Source: Nostocales cyanobacterium (GTDB taxonomy: Bacteria; Cyanobacteriota; Cyanobacteriia; Cyanobacteriales; Nostocaceae). From it: a DNA stretch of 44,057 bases. Location: contig RDXV01000021.1 in assembly GCA_004292695.1 (NCBI GenBank), positions 1 to 44,057 of the forward strand. The letters are read 5' to 3'. Below, piece after piece: positions 35,075-43,976 of the stretch (positions are counted from its first letter, which is position 1; each line of letters starts with the position of its first letter). Both the position numbers and the translations under genes were made by a program. Under the pieces are notes generated by a model. It did no database searches, was not told the origin of the DNA, and saw only the letters and a program-made list of their open reading frames with translations.

Positions 35075-36178
35075 ATGTCAAACTTAGATAAATTACCATA
35101 TAGAATAGTTTTTTACTCTATACTCCCTTCTCCCTACCAAAGAGATTTGTTTCTAGAACTTTCACGGTGTCCAGAAATAGATTTAACAGTTTATTATTTA
35201 GAACCTGCTTGTGCTGATTCTCCTTGGCCAGAAAAACCCTTACAAGATTATGAACATATTTTACCAGGATTTCATTTAGCCTGGGGCTTATCTAGATTTC
35301 ATTTTAACTGGCATTTACCATTAACTACTCAAGCTGATGTAGTTGTTATCAATGGTTATATGAACTTGACTACGCAAATCTTACTCCGATTACAAGCGCA
35401 GAAAACACCTTGTATTTTTTGGGGTGAAAAAATGGTTGGTGGTTCTTTAGGATTGAAAGGTAAGTTACAAAAATATTTAGCTCGGCCTTTAAATAATTGT
35501 ACTTCAATCGCCGCAATTGGTACTAAAGCTCAACAAGATTATCAACAAAGATTTTCCCATCATCAAATTGATAATATTCATTATTACTGTGATTTAACTG
35601 CTTTTGCACAGAATTTACCTCAAAGACCCAGAAATCCTATTACCATTCTTTTCTGTGGACAAATGATCGCACGGAAAGGAGTGGATATTTTACTTCAAGC
35701 ATTTAATCATTTAATTCAAACAGGTGAAAATGCCAGATTATTATTAGTAGGTAGAGAAGCGGAACTTCCCCATTTACTAGAAACATTACCAGAAAAAACT
35801 CGTCAACATATTGAATATGCTGGTTTTCAATCTCCTGAAAATTTGCCGCAATTTTTCCATCAAGCGGACTTATTTGTATTACCAAGCCGATATGATGGTT
35901 GGGGTGTAGTAGTCAATCAAGCTATTGGTGCAGGTTTACCTGTAATATGTTCTGATACAGTAGGTGCAGCCTACGATTTAATTATACCTGGTGAAAATGG
36001 TGATTTATTCCCTAATGGAAATTTTATAGCTTTAGCAAAAATTCTGAGTAATTACCTACAGAAACCTGAAAAAATTCAGATTGCTAGTTTAGCATCAATT
36101 AAAAAATCTGAACAATTATCACCTATTAATGGCGCAAAAAAATGGGTTGATGTGTTTTCAAAAATAATTCAAAAGTAA
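35075..36178 (+). CDS. Glycosyltransferase family 4 protein
   Basis: 367 residues. The N-terminus (IVFYSILPSPYQRDLFLELS) and the ADVVVINGYMNLTTQILLRL segment are typical of a GT4 subgroup that acts on lipid-linked oligosaccharides. The donor half reads ITILFCGQMIARKGVDILLQ and VLPSRYDGWGVVVNQAIGAG, with Asp and Asn in place of the EX7E glutamates, a frequent variant in this subgroup. No membrane anchor is seen. It is 18 bases ahead of the next GT4 gene, so the two are translated together. Confidence 0.88.
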   Translation: MSNLDKLPYRIVFYSILPSPYQRDLFLELSRCPEIDLTVYYLEPACADSPWPEKPLQDYEHILPGFHLAWGLSRFHFNWHLPLTTQADVVVINGYMNLTTQILLRLQAQKTPCIFWGEKMVGGSLGLKGKLQKYLARPLNNCTSIAAIGTKAQQDYQQRFSHHQIDNIHYYCDLTAFAQNLPQRPRNPITILFCGQMIARKGVDILLQAFNHLIQTGENARLLLVGREAELPHLLETLPEKTRQHIEYAGFQSPENLPQFFHQADLFVLPSRYDGWGVVVNQAIGAGLPVICSDTVGAAYDLIIPGENGDLFPNGNFIALAKILSNYLQKPEKIQIASLASIKKSEQLSPINGAKKWVDVFSKIIQK

Positions 36179-36196
36179 TTCAATTTCTTAGATTTT

Positions 36197-37390
36197 ATGC
36201 GAATTTTATTTATAAGCAGTAGTTCAGGTTCAAGAGGTGGTGGAGAGCTATATTTAATTTATCTTGGTAAAGAATTAGCAAAACGTGGTTTCACAGTAGG
36301 TTTATGGTGTTCAGCAAATCCAAATATGGACGAACTAGCAAACCTATTTGCAGAATTTGGTCAAGTATTAAGATCACCTTATAAAAATACATACAATTTG
36401 AAATTCAGGTCATTAGAATATATTTTTATTAACAAAGATCAAAATTATAAAAATATAATTTCCCAGTGGCAAGAATTTAAACCAGATATCATTCATTTGA
36501 ATAAGCAAAATTTAGAAGATGGGTTAGACTTACTGGACTGGATTAATCATTTATCAATTCCCTCTGTAACTACTATCCATATTACTCAAACACAAGCTAC
36601 TTTAGGAGCTTTTTTAGGATTTTTTCGAGATATAATTGCTAAGTCAGCATTAAAAAAATATCATCATCACATAGTAGCTATTTCTGAAAATCGGGGAATA
36701 GAATTAAAAAAAATTATTCAAGAACAAAATTTGACATTATCAAAAATCAAAGTTATCAATAACGGTGTTTATGTACCTGAAACTACAGAACGCTTAAAAA
36801 AACGTGAATTATCACGATCACAGATGAAACTTAATCCAGAAAACTTACTCATAATCGCAGTAGGAAGAATGGAAGAACAAAAACAACCATTACTATTTTT
36901 ACAATGGGCTAATTATCTGCGACAACATATATCATCTGTACGTTTTCTCTGGGTAGGGGATGGAAGACTAAATTCCCTATGGGATCAATGGGTATTAGGA
37001 AACAACGCCCAAGAATATATTCAGCGTATAGGCTGGCAAAATGATGTGACACCATTCTTAGCAGCCGCTGATGTATTTTTTCATCCAGCAGCATTTGAAG
37101 GTTTACCATTTGCATTATTGGAAGCTATGGCTTGGTATTTACCTTGTGTGATTACTTCTGATTTAGCAAATGAATTAAAATTTCCTTCAGATTCTTACTT
37201 TGTTATTTCTACAGATAATCGTTTTGAGGAATTAAACAAATTGCTTACTCCCGAAGCTATTAATACCGTATCAGACACTGGGTATCATCTCATAAAAAAT
37301 AAATTTTCTCTCAACAAAATGGTAAATAACTATATATCTCTTTACCAAGATAGTCAGATTTTGTTTAATTCCCAATTGAGAAATATATAG
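36197..37390 (+). CDS. Glycosyltransferase family 4 protein
   Basis: 397 residues. The Gly-rich loop SSSGSRGGGELYLIYLGKEL (8-27) is the acceptor-site start of a GT-B fold. PDIIHLNKQNLEDGLDLLDW and VVAISENRGIELKKII-like residues follow. The donor half has LLIIAVGRMEEQKQPLLFLQ and the full EX7E motif FEGLPFALLEAMAW. It is a complete, canonical GT4 enzyme, probably adding a hexose from UDP- or GDP-sugar. It is spaced 18 bases after one GT4 gene and 93 before the Wzy-like gene. Confidence 0.9.
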   Translation: MRILFISSSSGSRGGGELYLIYLGKELAKRGFTVGLWCSANPNMDELANLFAEFGQVLRSPYKNTYNLKFRSLEYIFINKDQNYKNIISQWQEFKPDIIHLNKQNLEDGLDLLDWINHLSIPSVTTIHITQTQATLGAFLGFFRDIIAKSALKKYHHHIVAISENRGIELKKIIQEQNLTLSKIKVINNGVYVPETTERLKKRELSRSQMKLNPENLLIIAVGRMEEQKQPLLFLQWANYLRQHISSVRFLWVGDGRLNSLWDQWVLGNNAQEYIQRIGWQNDVTPFLAAADVFFHPAAFEGLPFALLEAMAWYLPCVITSDLANELKFPSDSYFVISTDNRFEELNKLLTPEAINTVSDTGYHLIKNKFSLNKMVNNYISLYQDSQILFNSQLRNI

Positions 37391-37483
37391 GAAACCAATA
37401 ATTATAAAACTAATATCTCAAGCATAAAAATTTTTGATATTCAAAATCATTAATATTCTCAGAAAACCTTACCATTTATATCT

Positions 37484-38941
37484 ATGAATACATCGGAATA
37501 TCCATACCATCTACAACAAAATCCCAACAACGTCAAAAAAAGAATTGCTAAACCAACATGGTCAGGAACACTGTCTATCCTTATTAGCTTAGTTACAGCT
37601 TACACAACAATAAGTACAGATATGTCTCCTAGTTATATGTGTAGCCAAGTTGCTGTGATTGTAATTATGGGAATCATAATAAGCATATTTTGTGATATCC
37701 AGCGAGGATGGAAAAACTTATTTAGGGTTGATTTAATTTGTATATCAGCACTTTATTTTCTCACTCTTGTGGAATTTTTATTTCCACAAACAGGATTTGA
37801 TGAACGTTTGATTTCAGCACAAGCAATTAAAGCCATTGAAGTTCTACTAATAGGTTTTGGCGGCTTAGTAATTGGTCGTCATTTTTCATTCTTTAAAGCA
37901 GCACCACCACAATGGCTAAATTTTGGTAACATTCCCGATAAAACTTTGTTCCGTATACTTTTCATCTCAGCTTTTTTAGCATATTTTTATATACTCCTGT
38001 CTGTTGATTTTAATCCTGTGAAACTAATTATGGCTTTACTGGGTCCCCGGTTTGACGTTCCTTGGGGTCGGGGTCGTTTAGGTGACTGGCGTGTTTTCCT
38101 GTCTGAATTATCTTTATTTAGTTATGTTATTCCTCCATTAACAGGTATTATTTGGAATCGTCGTCAGTTTTTTCCGAAATGGCAGATTTTATTCGCAGCG
38201 ATTATTTTTATTTTCACCTTATTTTACGGATTTTCTGGTGGTACACGTAATGTGATGGCTGCTTATTTAGCAACATTTATGGGCGGGTATTTCCTAACAT
38301 TAAGAAAACCTAATATTGTCAACATAGCAATACCCATAGCAATCATCACTTATTCAATGGTATTTGCTACCCGTCATATGCTTGGTTTTAGAGAAATGGG
38401 AATTATTAATTACTTAGGAACAGCCGCCTATGCTACAGAAAAAGTCCAAGGTACACTAGCAGTTGACTACAATCTTTATAGTTTGGCTTTGTTAGTTGAA
38501 GGATTCCCTAGTAAACATGATTTTCTGGGACTTGAACTTTTAATAGTATTTTTAACGAAACCAATTCCTAGAGTCCTGTGGCCAGGAAAACCGGAAGGTT
38601 TAAGTATATCCATTGAAGAAGTTGTAGGTGCTGATGGTTGGACAGTTTCTGCAACTTATGTCGGTGAAGCTTATATGATGGGTGGTATTATTGCTGTCAT
38701 TTTAGTATCATTATTCTTAGGATTTTTAGCTAACTGGTGGTCACGGACAGCAGCTTTTCATACTACAGGTTACGGTATAGTAGTCAATGCTTTAGGTTTC
38801 TTTACAGCAGCTATTTCTATGCGGAGTCTAGTGGTATTTACAACATCTATGTTGCCAATTTTTGGATTAGCTTTTATAGCTAAAACTTTTCCTAGCTTAT
38901 TAGGAGCAAAAAGTTCACAAAGTCAGTATATGCGAAGATAA
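37484..38941 (+). CDS. Multi-pass membrane protein, probable polysaccharide polymerase (Wzy-like)
   Basis: 485 residues with about 11-12 hydrophobic helices and a polar N-terminal tail of about 25 residues. It has the oligosaccharide repeat unit polymerase look: a large polar loop with Arg-rich motifs (MALLGPRFDVPWGRGRLGDW, about 186-205), then FYGFSGGTRNVMAAYLATFM, and a second loop with VFLTKPIPRVLWPGKPEGL (about 357-375). Wzy proteins have low sequence similarity, and these arginine-containing periplasmic loops are their main sign. It would join undecaprenyl-linked repeat units at the outer face of the plasma membrane. O-antigen ligase is the alternative. It is flanked by GT4 genes. Confidence 0.78.
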   Translation: MNTSEYPYHLQQNPNNVKKRIAKPTWSGTLSILISLVTAYTTISTDMSPSYMCSQVAVIVIMGIIISIFCDIQRGWKNLFRVDLICISALYFLTLVEFLFPQTGFDERLISAQAIKAIEVLLIGFGGLVIGRHFSFFKAAPPQWLNFGNIPDKTLFRILFISAFLAYFYILLSVDFNPVKLIMALLGPRFDVPWGRGRLGDWRVFLSELSLFSYVIPPLTGIIWNRRQFFPKWQILFAAIIFIFTLFYGFSGGTRNVMAAYLATFMGGYFLTLRKPNIVNIAIPIAIITYSMVFATRHMLGFREMGIINYLGTAAYATEKVQGTLAVDYNLYSLALLVEGFPSKHDFLGLELLIVFLTKPIPRVLWPGKPEGLSISIEEVVGADGWTVSATYVGEAYMMGGIIAVILVSLFLGFLANWWSRTAAFHTTGYGIVVNALGFFTAAISMRSLVVFTTSMLPIFGLAFIAKTFPSLLGAKSSQSQYMRR

Positions 38942-38980
38942 AGCTAAAATTTTAAGTCTCTTTTTCTGGTTTCTATAAAT

Positions 38981-40162
38981 ATGAAAGTTCTACATATAAT
39001 TCCCTCTATTAGTCCTAAATTGGGAGGTCCAACTCAAGTTGTATTAAATTTAGTTAGGTCTTTAATCAATCAAGGAATTGATGTAGAAATTGCCACCACT
39101 AATGACGATAATGGTTTATTGTTAGATGTCCCTTTATCTCAACTAACTGAATATCAAGGATTACCAGTTTGGTTTTTTCCTCGTAATGCACGAATAAAGG
39201 ATTTCTTACCTTCAGTAGCATTTACCACTTGGCTATGGAACAATATTAAATACTATGATATATTAGACAATCATTATTTATTTTCTTACCTGCCTAGCTG
39301 TGCTGCTGTTATCTCCCAACAGCAAAATGTACCATATACAATCAGAACTATGGGACAGTTAGCACCCTGGGCTTTAGCACAAAGTAAAACCAAAAAAAAA
39401 GTTTATAGTTATTTACTAGAAAGACGTAATTTAGATAAAGCTACAGCTATTCATTGTACTTCTCATGGAGAAGTGGAAGATGTAATCAATTTTGGAGTTA
39501 AGACACCCAAAATAGCTTTGCCACTAGGCGTAAATCAACCAGAATTAATTATTGACGCAGGGGATAAAGTCAGGCATAAATATAATATTCCTAATCAAAC
39601 TCCTATTATTCTGTTTCTCTCAAGACTTCACTATAAAAAACGTCCTGAATTGTTGATTGAAACATTAGGTTTTTTAGCAAAAAAAGGTTACAAATTTCAT
39701 TTACTTATTGCTGGTTCTGGTGAAGATACCTATATTCGATCTTTGCAAGAAAAAGCTAATTCCGTAAATATGACACAGTATACTTCGTTTATTGGTTTTG
39801 TAGATGGATATGAAAAAGATTTAGTGTTACAAGGCTCTGATTTATTTATATTACCTACTTATTCTGAAAACTTTGGCATTGCTTTAGCAGAAGCTATGGT
39901 TTCTGGTTTACCACTGATTACTACCCCAGGAGTACAAATTGCTCCTGAAATTGCTGCTGCTGATGCAGGGATAATTGTAGAAGGAAATACTGAATCCTTA
40001 TCAGATGCTATCGCTCTTCTTTTAGATGATCCTCAAAAACGGAAACAAATGGGTGATAATGGTCGTCTCTTTGCCAAGAATCAATACTCATGGGAGATAA
40101 TCGCTAAACAACTAGCTCATGTCTATCAACAGCTAGTTAAACCAAAATCTCAAACACGATAG
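38981..40162 (+). CDS. Glycosyltransferase family 4 protein
   Basis: 393 residues. VLHIIPSISPKLGGPTQVVL (3-22) has the GG acceptor loop. YDILDNHYLFSYLPSCAAV and YTIRTMGQLAPWALAQSKTK follow. The donor half reads TPIILFLSRLHYKKRPELLI and the complete EX7E motif YSENFGIALAEAMVSG. It is a canonical GT4 enzyme. Its stop (40160-40162) is separated by one base from the next start, so the YdcF-type protein is translationally coupled to it. Confidence 0.92.
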   Translation: MKVLHIIPSISPKLGGPTQVVLNLVRSLINQGIDVEIATTNDDNGLLLDVPLSQLTEYQGLPVWFFPRNARIKDFLPSVAFTTWLWNNIKYYDILDNHYLFSYLPSCAAVISQQQNVPYTIRTMGQLAPWALAQSKTKKKVYSYLLERRNLDKATAIHCTSHGEVEDVINFGVKTPKIALPLGVNQPELIIDAGDKVRHKYNIPNQTPIILFLSRLHYKKRPELLIETLGFLAKKGYKFHLLIAGSGEDTYIRSLQEKANSVNMTQYTSFIGFVDGYEKDLVLQGSDLFILPTYSENFGIALAEAMVSGLPLITTPGVQIAPEIAAADAGIIVEGNTESLSDAIALLLDDPQKRKQMGDNGRLFAKNQYSWEIIAKQLAHVYQQLVKPKSQTR

Positions 40163-40163
40163 A

Positions 40164-40811
40164 ATGTACTATGCCAAAGTAATTATTTTATTTGTTGATA
40201 GGTTAATGCTATTTGTACATCTATTTTATAGTAAACTGACAAAATATTGGATTTTTGTCCTGGTGGGTTTTTTATTTGTTGTTTTGAATTTTATCCCCAT
40301 TAAAATTGCCATTGCCCATTATCAATCACCCTATCCCCAAGCCATATTAACTCTTGGTGGTGGACCAGAAAGAGAAAAGTTTACAGCTCAATTTGCCAAA
40401 AATTATCCAAATCTGGATATTTGGGTATCTACTGGTATTCTTCCAGCCCAAGCATTCGCTATTTTTCACGATGCTGGTATTTCTACAGATCGTATTCATC
40501 TTGATTATCGTGCTGTAGATACAGTCACAAACTTTACAAGTTTGGTTGAAGATTTATACGAACAGCATATTAAACACGTATATCTAATTACATCCGATTT
40601 TCATATCCCCAGAGCAACAACTATTGCTACTTTGGTTTTAGGTAGTAAAGGAATTACGTTTACACCTGTAACTGTTCCTACTGAACGACCTCAAGAATCT
40701 ATTTTTCCTCTTGTCCGAGATGCTGGTAGGTCTATTTTATGGATAATATCGGGACGAACTGGCTCTAGCTTCCATCTTCTCTCAAAAGGAAATATTTATG
40801 CTCGTAATTGA
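40164..40811 (+). CDS. YdcF/SanA (DUF218) family protein
   Basis: 215 residues. One membrane helix lies at about 29-51 (YWIFVLVGFLFVVLNFIPIKI). The periplasmic DUF218 domain follows: YPQAILTLGGGPEREKFTA (58-76), then LDIWVSTG, AVDTVTNFTSLVEDLY and VYLITSDFHIPRATTIATLV, the conserved SD-H-R site. The family includes ElyC and SanA, which affect envelope polysaccharide or peptidoglycan assembly and undecaprenyl-linked carriers. The biochemical activity is not settled. The one-base spacing to the GT4 gene ties it to glycan production. Confidence 0.88.
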   Translation: MYYAKVIILFVDRLMLFVHLFYSKLTKYWIFVLVGFLFVVLNFIPIKIAIAHYQSPYPQAILTLGGGPEREKFTAQFAKNYPNLDIWVSTGILPAQAFAIFHDAGISTDRIHLDYRAVDTVTNFTSLVEDLYEQHIKHVYLITSDFHIPRATTIATLVLGSKGITFTPVTVPTERPQESIFPLVRDAGRSILWIISGRTGSSFHLLSKGNIYARN

Positions 40812-41201
40812 TTATCTACTTGAATTAGATTATCAATGACAAGCAACCATAAAACATCAACGAAAACTAACAGCACTAACAATATTGCCAAAATACTAAT
40901 ACTTTAGTTAGAATATTTCAATGATATTTTTTACTTTATAACAGCTAAAGTAATATGATTCACCCTGGTTGTTGCGTTATTTTCTGTAACAGGCAAGACG
41001 TTCAACCATAAACCGGATCAGTAAACAATGTGTACAATATGTGCTATGTTAAGGTATTAACTTTTACAAATTAATTAAGTCAGCTACAGTCAGACTCTAC
41101 TTTTCAGTGAACTTTTTGCTAATAATTATGGAGACAGATGAGAAGTAATAAACTGTATTGCGCCTTGATATCACCAAAATTCATACCTTTCCTTAAAATC
41201 T

Positions 41202-41224
41202 GTAACTAAACCAACTATAGTTAC
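41202..41224. promoter_or_regulatory. Inverted repeat upstream of the kinase promoter
   Basis: GTAACTA and TAGTTAC are perfect seven-base arms with a nine-base centre, about 60 bases before the -35 box. This is a possible activator or repressor site. Confidence 0.3.
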
Positions 41225-41283
41225 TAAAGGCAATCTGCGTACATCAACATCTGTTTGTCTGAATTTAACAAAAACCTAATATG

Positions 41284-41313
41284 TTAACAGCATAGTACAG
41301 CCTTTAATATAAT
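41284..41313 (+). promoter_or_regulatory. Candidate promoter of the tyrosine autokinase gene
   Basis: TTAACA (five of six to consensus) is 18 bases from a perfect TATAAT. It implies a 5' leader of about 100 bases and transcription separate from the upstream glycan genes. Confidence 0.45.
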
Positions 41314-41418
41314 TTGCATCAATTATTATAAACAGGGATAACTTACACCATCAAATATTCAATCAAAAAATTATTTACCGAATTAGTCAACAAAAATGTT
41401 AAAAAATAACGGGGGATT

Positions 41419-43647
41419 ATGAGTAACCAAAATTATAGTCAAATTTCCAAATTCAATGACAATGGTAAACTAAGCATTACACCTGAAATACTACCCACTC
41501 AAACTATTTCTTACTTAGAAGTAGAAGAAGATGAAGGTAGTTTAAAAGAATTATTTGGTGTCATTAAGCGTAGAGCTTTAGTAATTATTGGGGTAGTTAT
41601 TGTGGGTATGGCTTACGTTACATACTCTACGATGAACTCCAAAAAAATATATCAGGGTAGTTTTCAACTGTTAGTTGAACCAGTGAATAGTGATAGTAAA
41701 TTAGGACAAATTCCTCTACCTGATGAATCTGCATCCAACTATAGTTTAGATTACCCCAGTCAAATTCAGGTTCTCAGAAGTGAAGTATTAATCAAAGGTG
41801 TAATACCACAACTACAATCAACCTATCCTGAGATTACCTATAGCTCACTAATAAACAACTTGAAGATTAATAGACTGGGTTCTACAAAGGTCATAGAAAT
41901 TAGCTACAGCGACCCAAATACAAAAAAAATTGATTTAGTATTAAAAACACTATCTAATTTTTACTTAAAATATAGTTTAGAAAAACGTAAAACTAAGTTA
42001 AATCAGGGACTAAAATTTGTAGAAGACCAACTACCTGATATTAAAAATCGGGTAGCACAATTACAACAAAAGTTGCAAATATTTAGGCAAAGACATAACT
42101 TCCTCGATCCTGAAAATCAATCCAGTGCTGTAGTCGCGCAATTACAGAAGTTAGAGGAGGAAAGGCTAGGCATAGATCAACAGTTAGCGACAGCCAGAGC
42201 TAGTTACATCAGTTTATCAACCCCAGAAGGACAAAAAGCGACCTTAAATGCAGCACCTATCTACAGCCAATTAATTTCTCAATTAAGACAATTAGAATCT
42301 CAACTATCAGCAGAGTTAGTCCGCTTTCAACCAGATAGTCCATCTATTGCCGTTTTGGAAGAAAAAAGGCAAAATCTTTTACCCTTAATAGAAGACGAAC
42401 AGAAGCGTTATATTGGGTTAAAACTAGCTGAGTCCGCAACCATGATTCAAATGCTAGAGGTCAAAAGTCAAGAATTGGCAAGGGTAGAACAACAAACTAG
42501 GTTGAAATTTCAACAATTACCTATAATAGCCAGAGAATATAGTGAAATTCAGCGTACATTACAACTTGCTAATGAGAGCTACAATCGTTTTTTGGCTACT
42601 CGTGAAAATTTATTTATACAAGTAGCACAGACAGAGTTTCCTTGGGAGCTAATACAAGCACCAACCTATGGTAAATTACCAATACTGCCCAACATACCCC
42701 AAAGTTTACTGATGGGATTGTTCAGTAGTTTAGCCGTGGGTGTGGGACTTGGTTTCTTATTAGAAAAACTGGATAACACATATCATGATGTTGCCAGCCT
42801 CAAAGAAAAAATCAAATTGCCTTTCTTGGGAACTCTCCCCATAGATAAAAGTATTGTGGGTTATAAATCTTCTTACAAAAACCTGATTGCAGGAGAATCT
42901 GAATCCCGCCAAAATTCCCAAAAGAGAAACCTGTTATCAAATGCTTTTCGTCGTAACTTAATTGCCACAAGTAAGAATTATTACGGACAAGGTTCATTTT
43001 GGGAATCTTTACAGGTTTTGTATGCTAATATTCAACTTCTCAATTCCGATCAACCTATTCGTTCTTTAACTATTTCTTCTACCATGCCAGGAGACGGAAA
43101 AACCACAGTATCATTCCACTTGGCGAAAATAGCAGCAGCATTAGGAAAGCGTGTTTTATTAGTGGATGGAGACTTGCGCCGACCTCAAGTTGATAGGTTA
43201 TCAGGATTAAATAACTTTTTGGGCTTGAGTAATGTGCTTACTTCTAATATGCCTGTAGAGCAAGTAATTCAGCAGCTACCTGATATGACTTCATTATCTG
43301 TAATCACTGCCGGTTCAGCCCCTCCAGATCCGGCCAGATTGCTTTCTTCAGATAAAATGAAGCAGTTAATGGAATACCTGAGCGAGAATTTTGATTTGGT
43401 GATATATGATGCTCCTCCGATGTTGGGACTTGTGGATGCTAGACTGTTAGCACCGCAAACAGACGGAATGCTATTGGTGGTGAGAATAGATAAGACTGAT
43501 AAATCTGCTCTCATGCAACTCCAAGATAGTCTCAGAAATTCACCGATTAATGTTTTAGGTGTGGTTGCTAATGGGGATAAGCAAAAACTAACCAGCTACA
43601 ATTACTATTACAGTGCTGGTAGGGAAGCACGAAAATCTGATGTTTAG
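41419..43647 (+). CDS. wzc: Polysaccharide co-polymerase and bacterial tyrosine autokinase (Wzc-like)
   Basis: 742 residues. Residues 1-50 are cytoplasmic. Helix 1 lies at about 52-70. A periplasmic region of Wzz fold with long coiled coils (about 180-400) follows, and the Pro-rich LPILPNIPQS leads into helix 2 (about 430-448). The cytoplasmic BY-kinase domain has Walker A PGDGKTT (557-563), Walker A' VLLVDGDLRRP (579-589, Asp583 and Asp585) and Walker B LVIYDAPP (Asp664). The C-terminus holds a tyrosine cluster at 727, 729, 730 and 731 for trans-phosphorylation. It sets chain length and controls export in Wzy-dependent systems. It ends the cluster, next to an IS605-type remnant. Confidence 0.94.
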   Translation: MSNQNYSQISKFNDNGKLSITPEILPTQTISYLEVEEDEGSLKELFGVIKRRALVIIGVVIVGMAYVTYSTMNSKKIYQGSFQLLVEPVNSDSKLGQIPLPDESASNYSLDYPSQIQVLRSEVLIKGVIPQLQSTYPEITYSSLINNLKINRLGSTKVIEISYSDPNTKKIDLVLKTLSNFYLKYSLEKRKTKLNQGLKFVEDQLPDIKNRVAQLQQKLQIFRQRHNFLDPENQSSAVVAQLQKLEEERLGIDQQLATARASYISLSTPEGQKATLNAAPIYSQLISQLRQLESQLSAELVRFQPDSPSIAVLEEKRQNLLPLIEDEQKRYIGLKLAESATMIQMLEVKSQELARVEQQTRLKFQQLPIIAREYSEIQRTLQLANESYNRFLATRENLFIQVAQTEFPWELIQAPTYGKLPILPNIPQSLLMGLFSSLAVGVGLGFLLEKLDNTYHDVASLKEKIKLPFLGTLPIDKSIVGYKSSYKNLIAGESESRQNSQKRNLLSNAFRRNLIATSKNYYGQGSFWESLQVLYANIQLLNSDQPIRSLTISSTMPGDGKTTVSFHLAKIAAALGKRVLLVDGDLRRPQVDRLSGLNNFLGLSNVLTSNMPVEQVIQQLPDMTSLSVITAGSAPPDPARLLSSDKMKQLMEYLSENFDLVIYDAPPMLGLVDARLLAPQTDGMLLVVRIDKTDKSALMQLQDSLRNSPINVLGVVANGDKQKLTSYNYYYSAGREARKSDV

Positions 43648-43732
43648 TGAGGTTTGACACTCTCCTTGCTAAAGGCGAGGAAATTCTTGGTTCAACGAGT
43701 CCACATAGATTATATCCGCTATATAAAACCTA
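43648..43732 (-). mobile_element. Right-end sequence of an IS200/IS605-type element
   Basis: Directly after the kinase stop lies GGTTTGACACTCTCC (43651-43665), followed by an imperfect hairpin with CTC and GAG arms (43662-43679). AATTCTTGGTTCAACGAGTCC comes next in shorter pieces (43681-43702). This resembles the right-end signature of cyanobacterial IS200/IS605 elements. It is downstream of the minus-strand tnpB remnant, where the guide (omega) RNA of TnpB is normally produced. The exact boundary cannot be set by eye. Confidence 0.5.
43718..43732. repeat. Direct repeat, copy 1 (GCTATATAAAACCTA)
   Basis: A 15-base sequence repeated exactly at 43962-43976. The two copies bracket the surviving tnpB fragment. 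Confidence 0.75.
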
Positions 43733-43965
43733 CTCAAATCTACCTATGTACTGAAAGACTGACTCTTGAGTGTCGTTTACTTCCTGTTTCACCCTGAAAG
43801 TGTCGGCACTAACCAGTCCACAGGCTAACACTGTCTAACTGACAGCTTTTGATAAATTGATAGCTGCGTTTAAATCTCTGTCGCATTCAAACCCACAGCT
43901 ATCACACTTAAACAATCTTTCACTCAATAATAGTGTTTCCTTCCTTACAGTAGACATAACTGCTA
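43730..43965 (-). pseudogene. tnpB: tnpB (IS200/IS605 OrfB) C-terminal remnant
   Basis: The minus strand reads KETLLLSERLFKCDSCGFE then CDRDLNAAINLSKAVS (about 43934 down to 43838), the second half of the TnpB zinc ribbon (CxxC) and the conserved CDRDLNAA motif with the last RuvC-type Asp. A TAG (43837-43835) interrupts it. In the same frame the tail TVLACGLVSADTFRVKQEVN and further residues continue to a second stop at 43732-43730, so the TAG looks like a later nonsense mutation. Upstream (43965 and beyond) the first zinc-ribbon CxxC is broken and a TAA occurs in frame. RuvC-I and RuvC-II are absent from the window, so it is a decayed fragment. Confidence 0.72.
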
Positions 43966-43976
43966 TATAAAACCTA
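43962..43976. repeat. Direct repeat, copy 2 (GCTATATAAAACCTA)
   Basis: Identical to 43718-43732, 244 bases away in the same orientation. Confidence 0.75.

Larger units (their letters stand above)
40812..41418. other. Long upstream region of the tyrosine autokinase gene
   Basis: This 607-base gap contains no gene. It has a good sigma-70-like promoter (TTAACA at 41284-41289, TATAAT at 41308-41313) and an inverted repeat GTAACTA/TAGTTAC (41202-41208, 41218-41224). The rest is plain AT-rich sequence. Confidence 0.5.
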
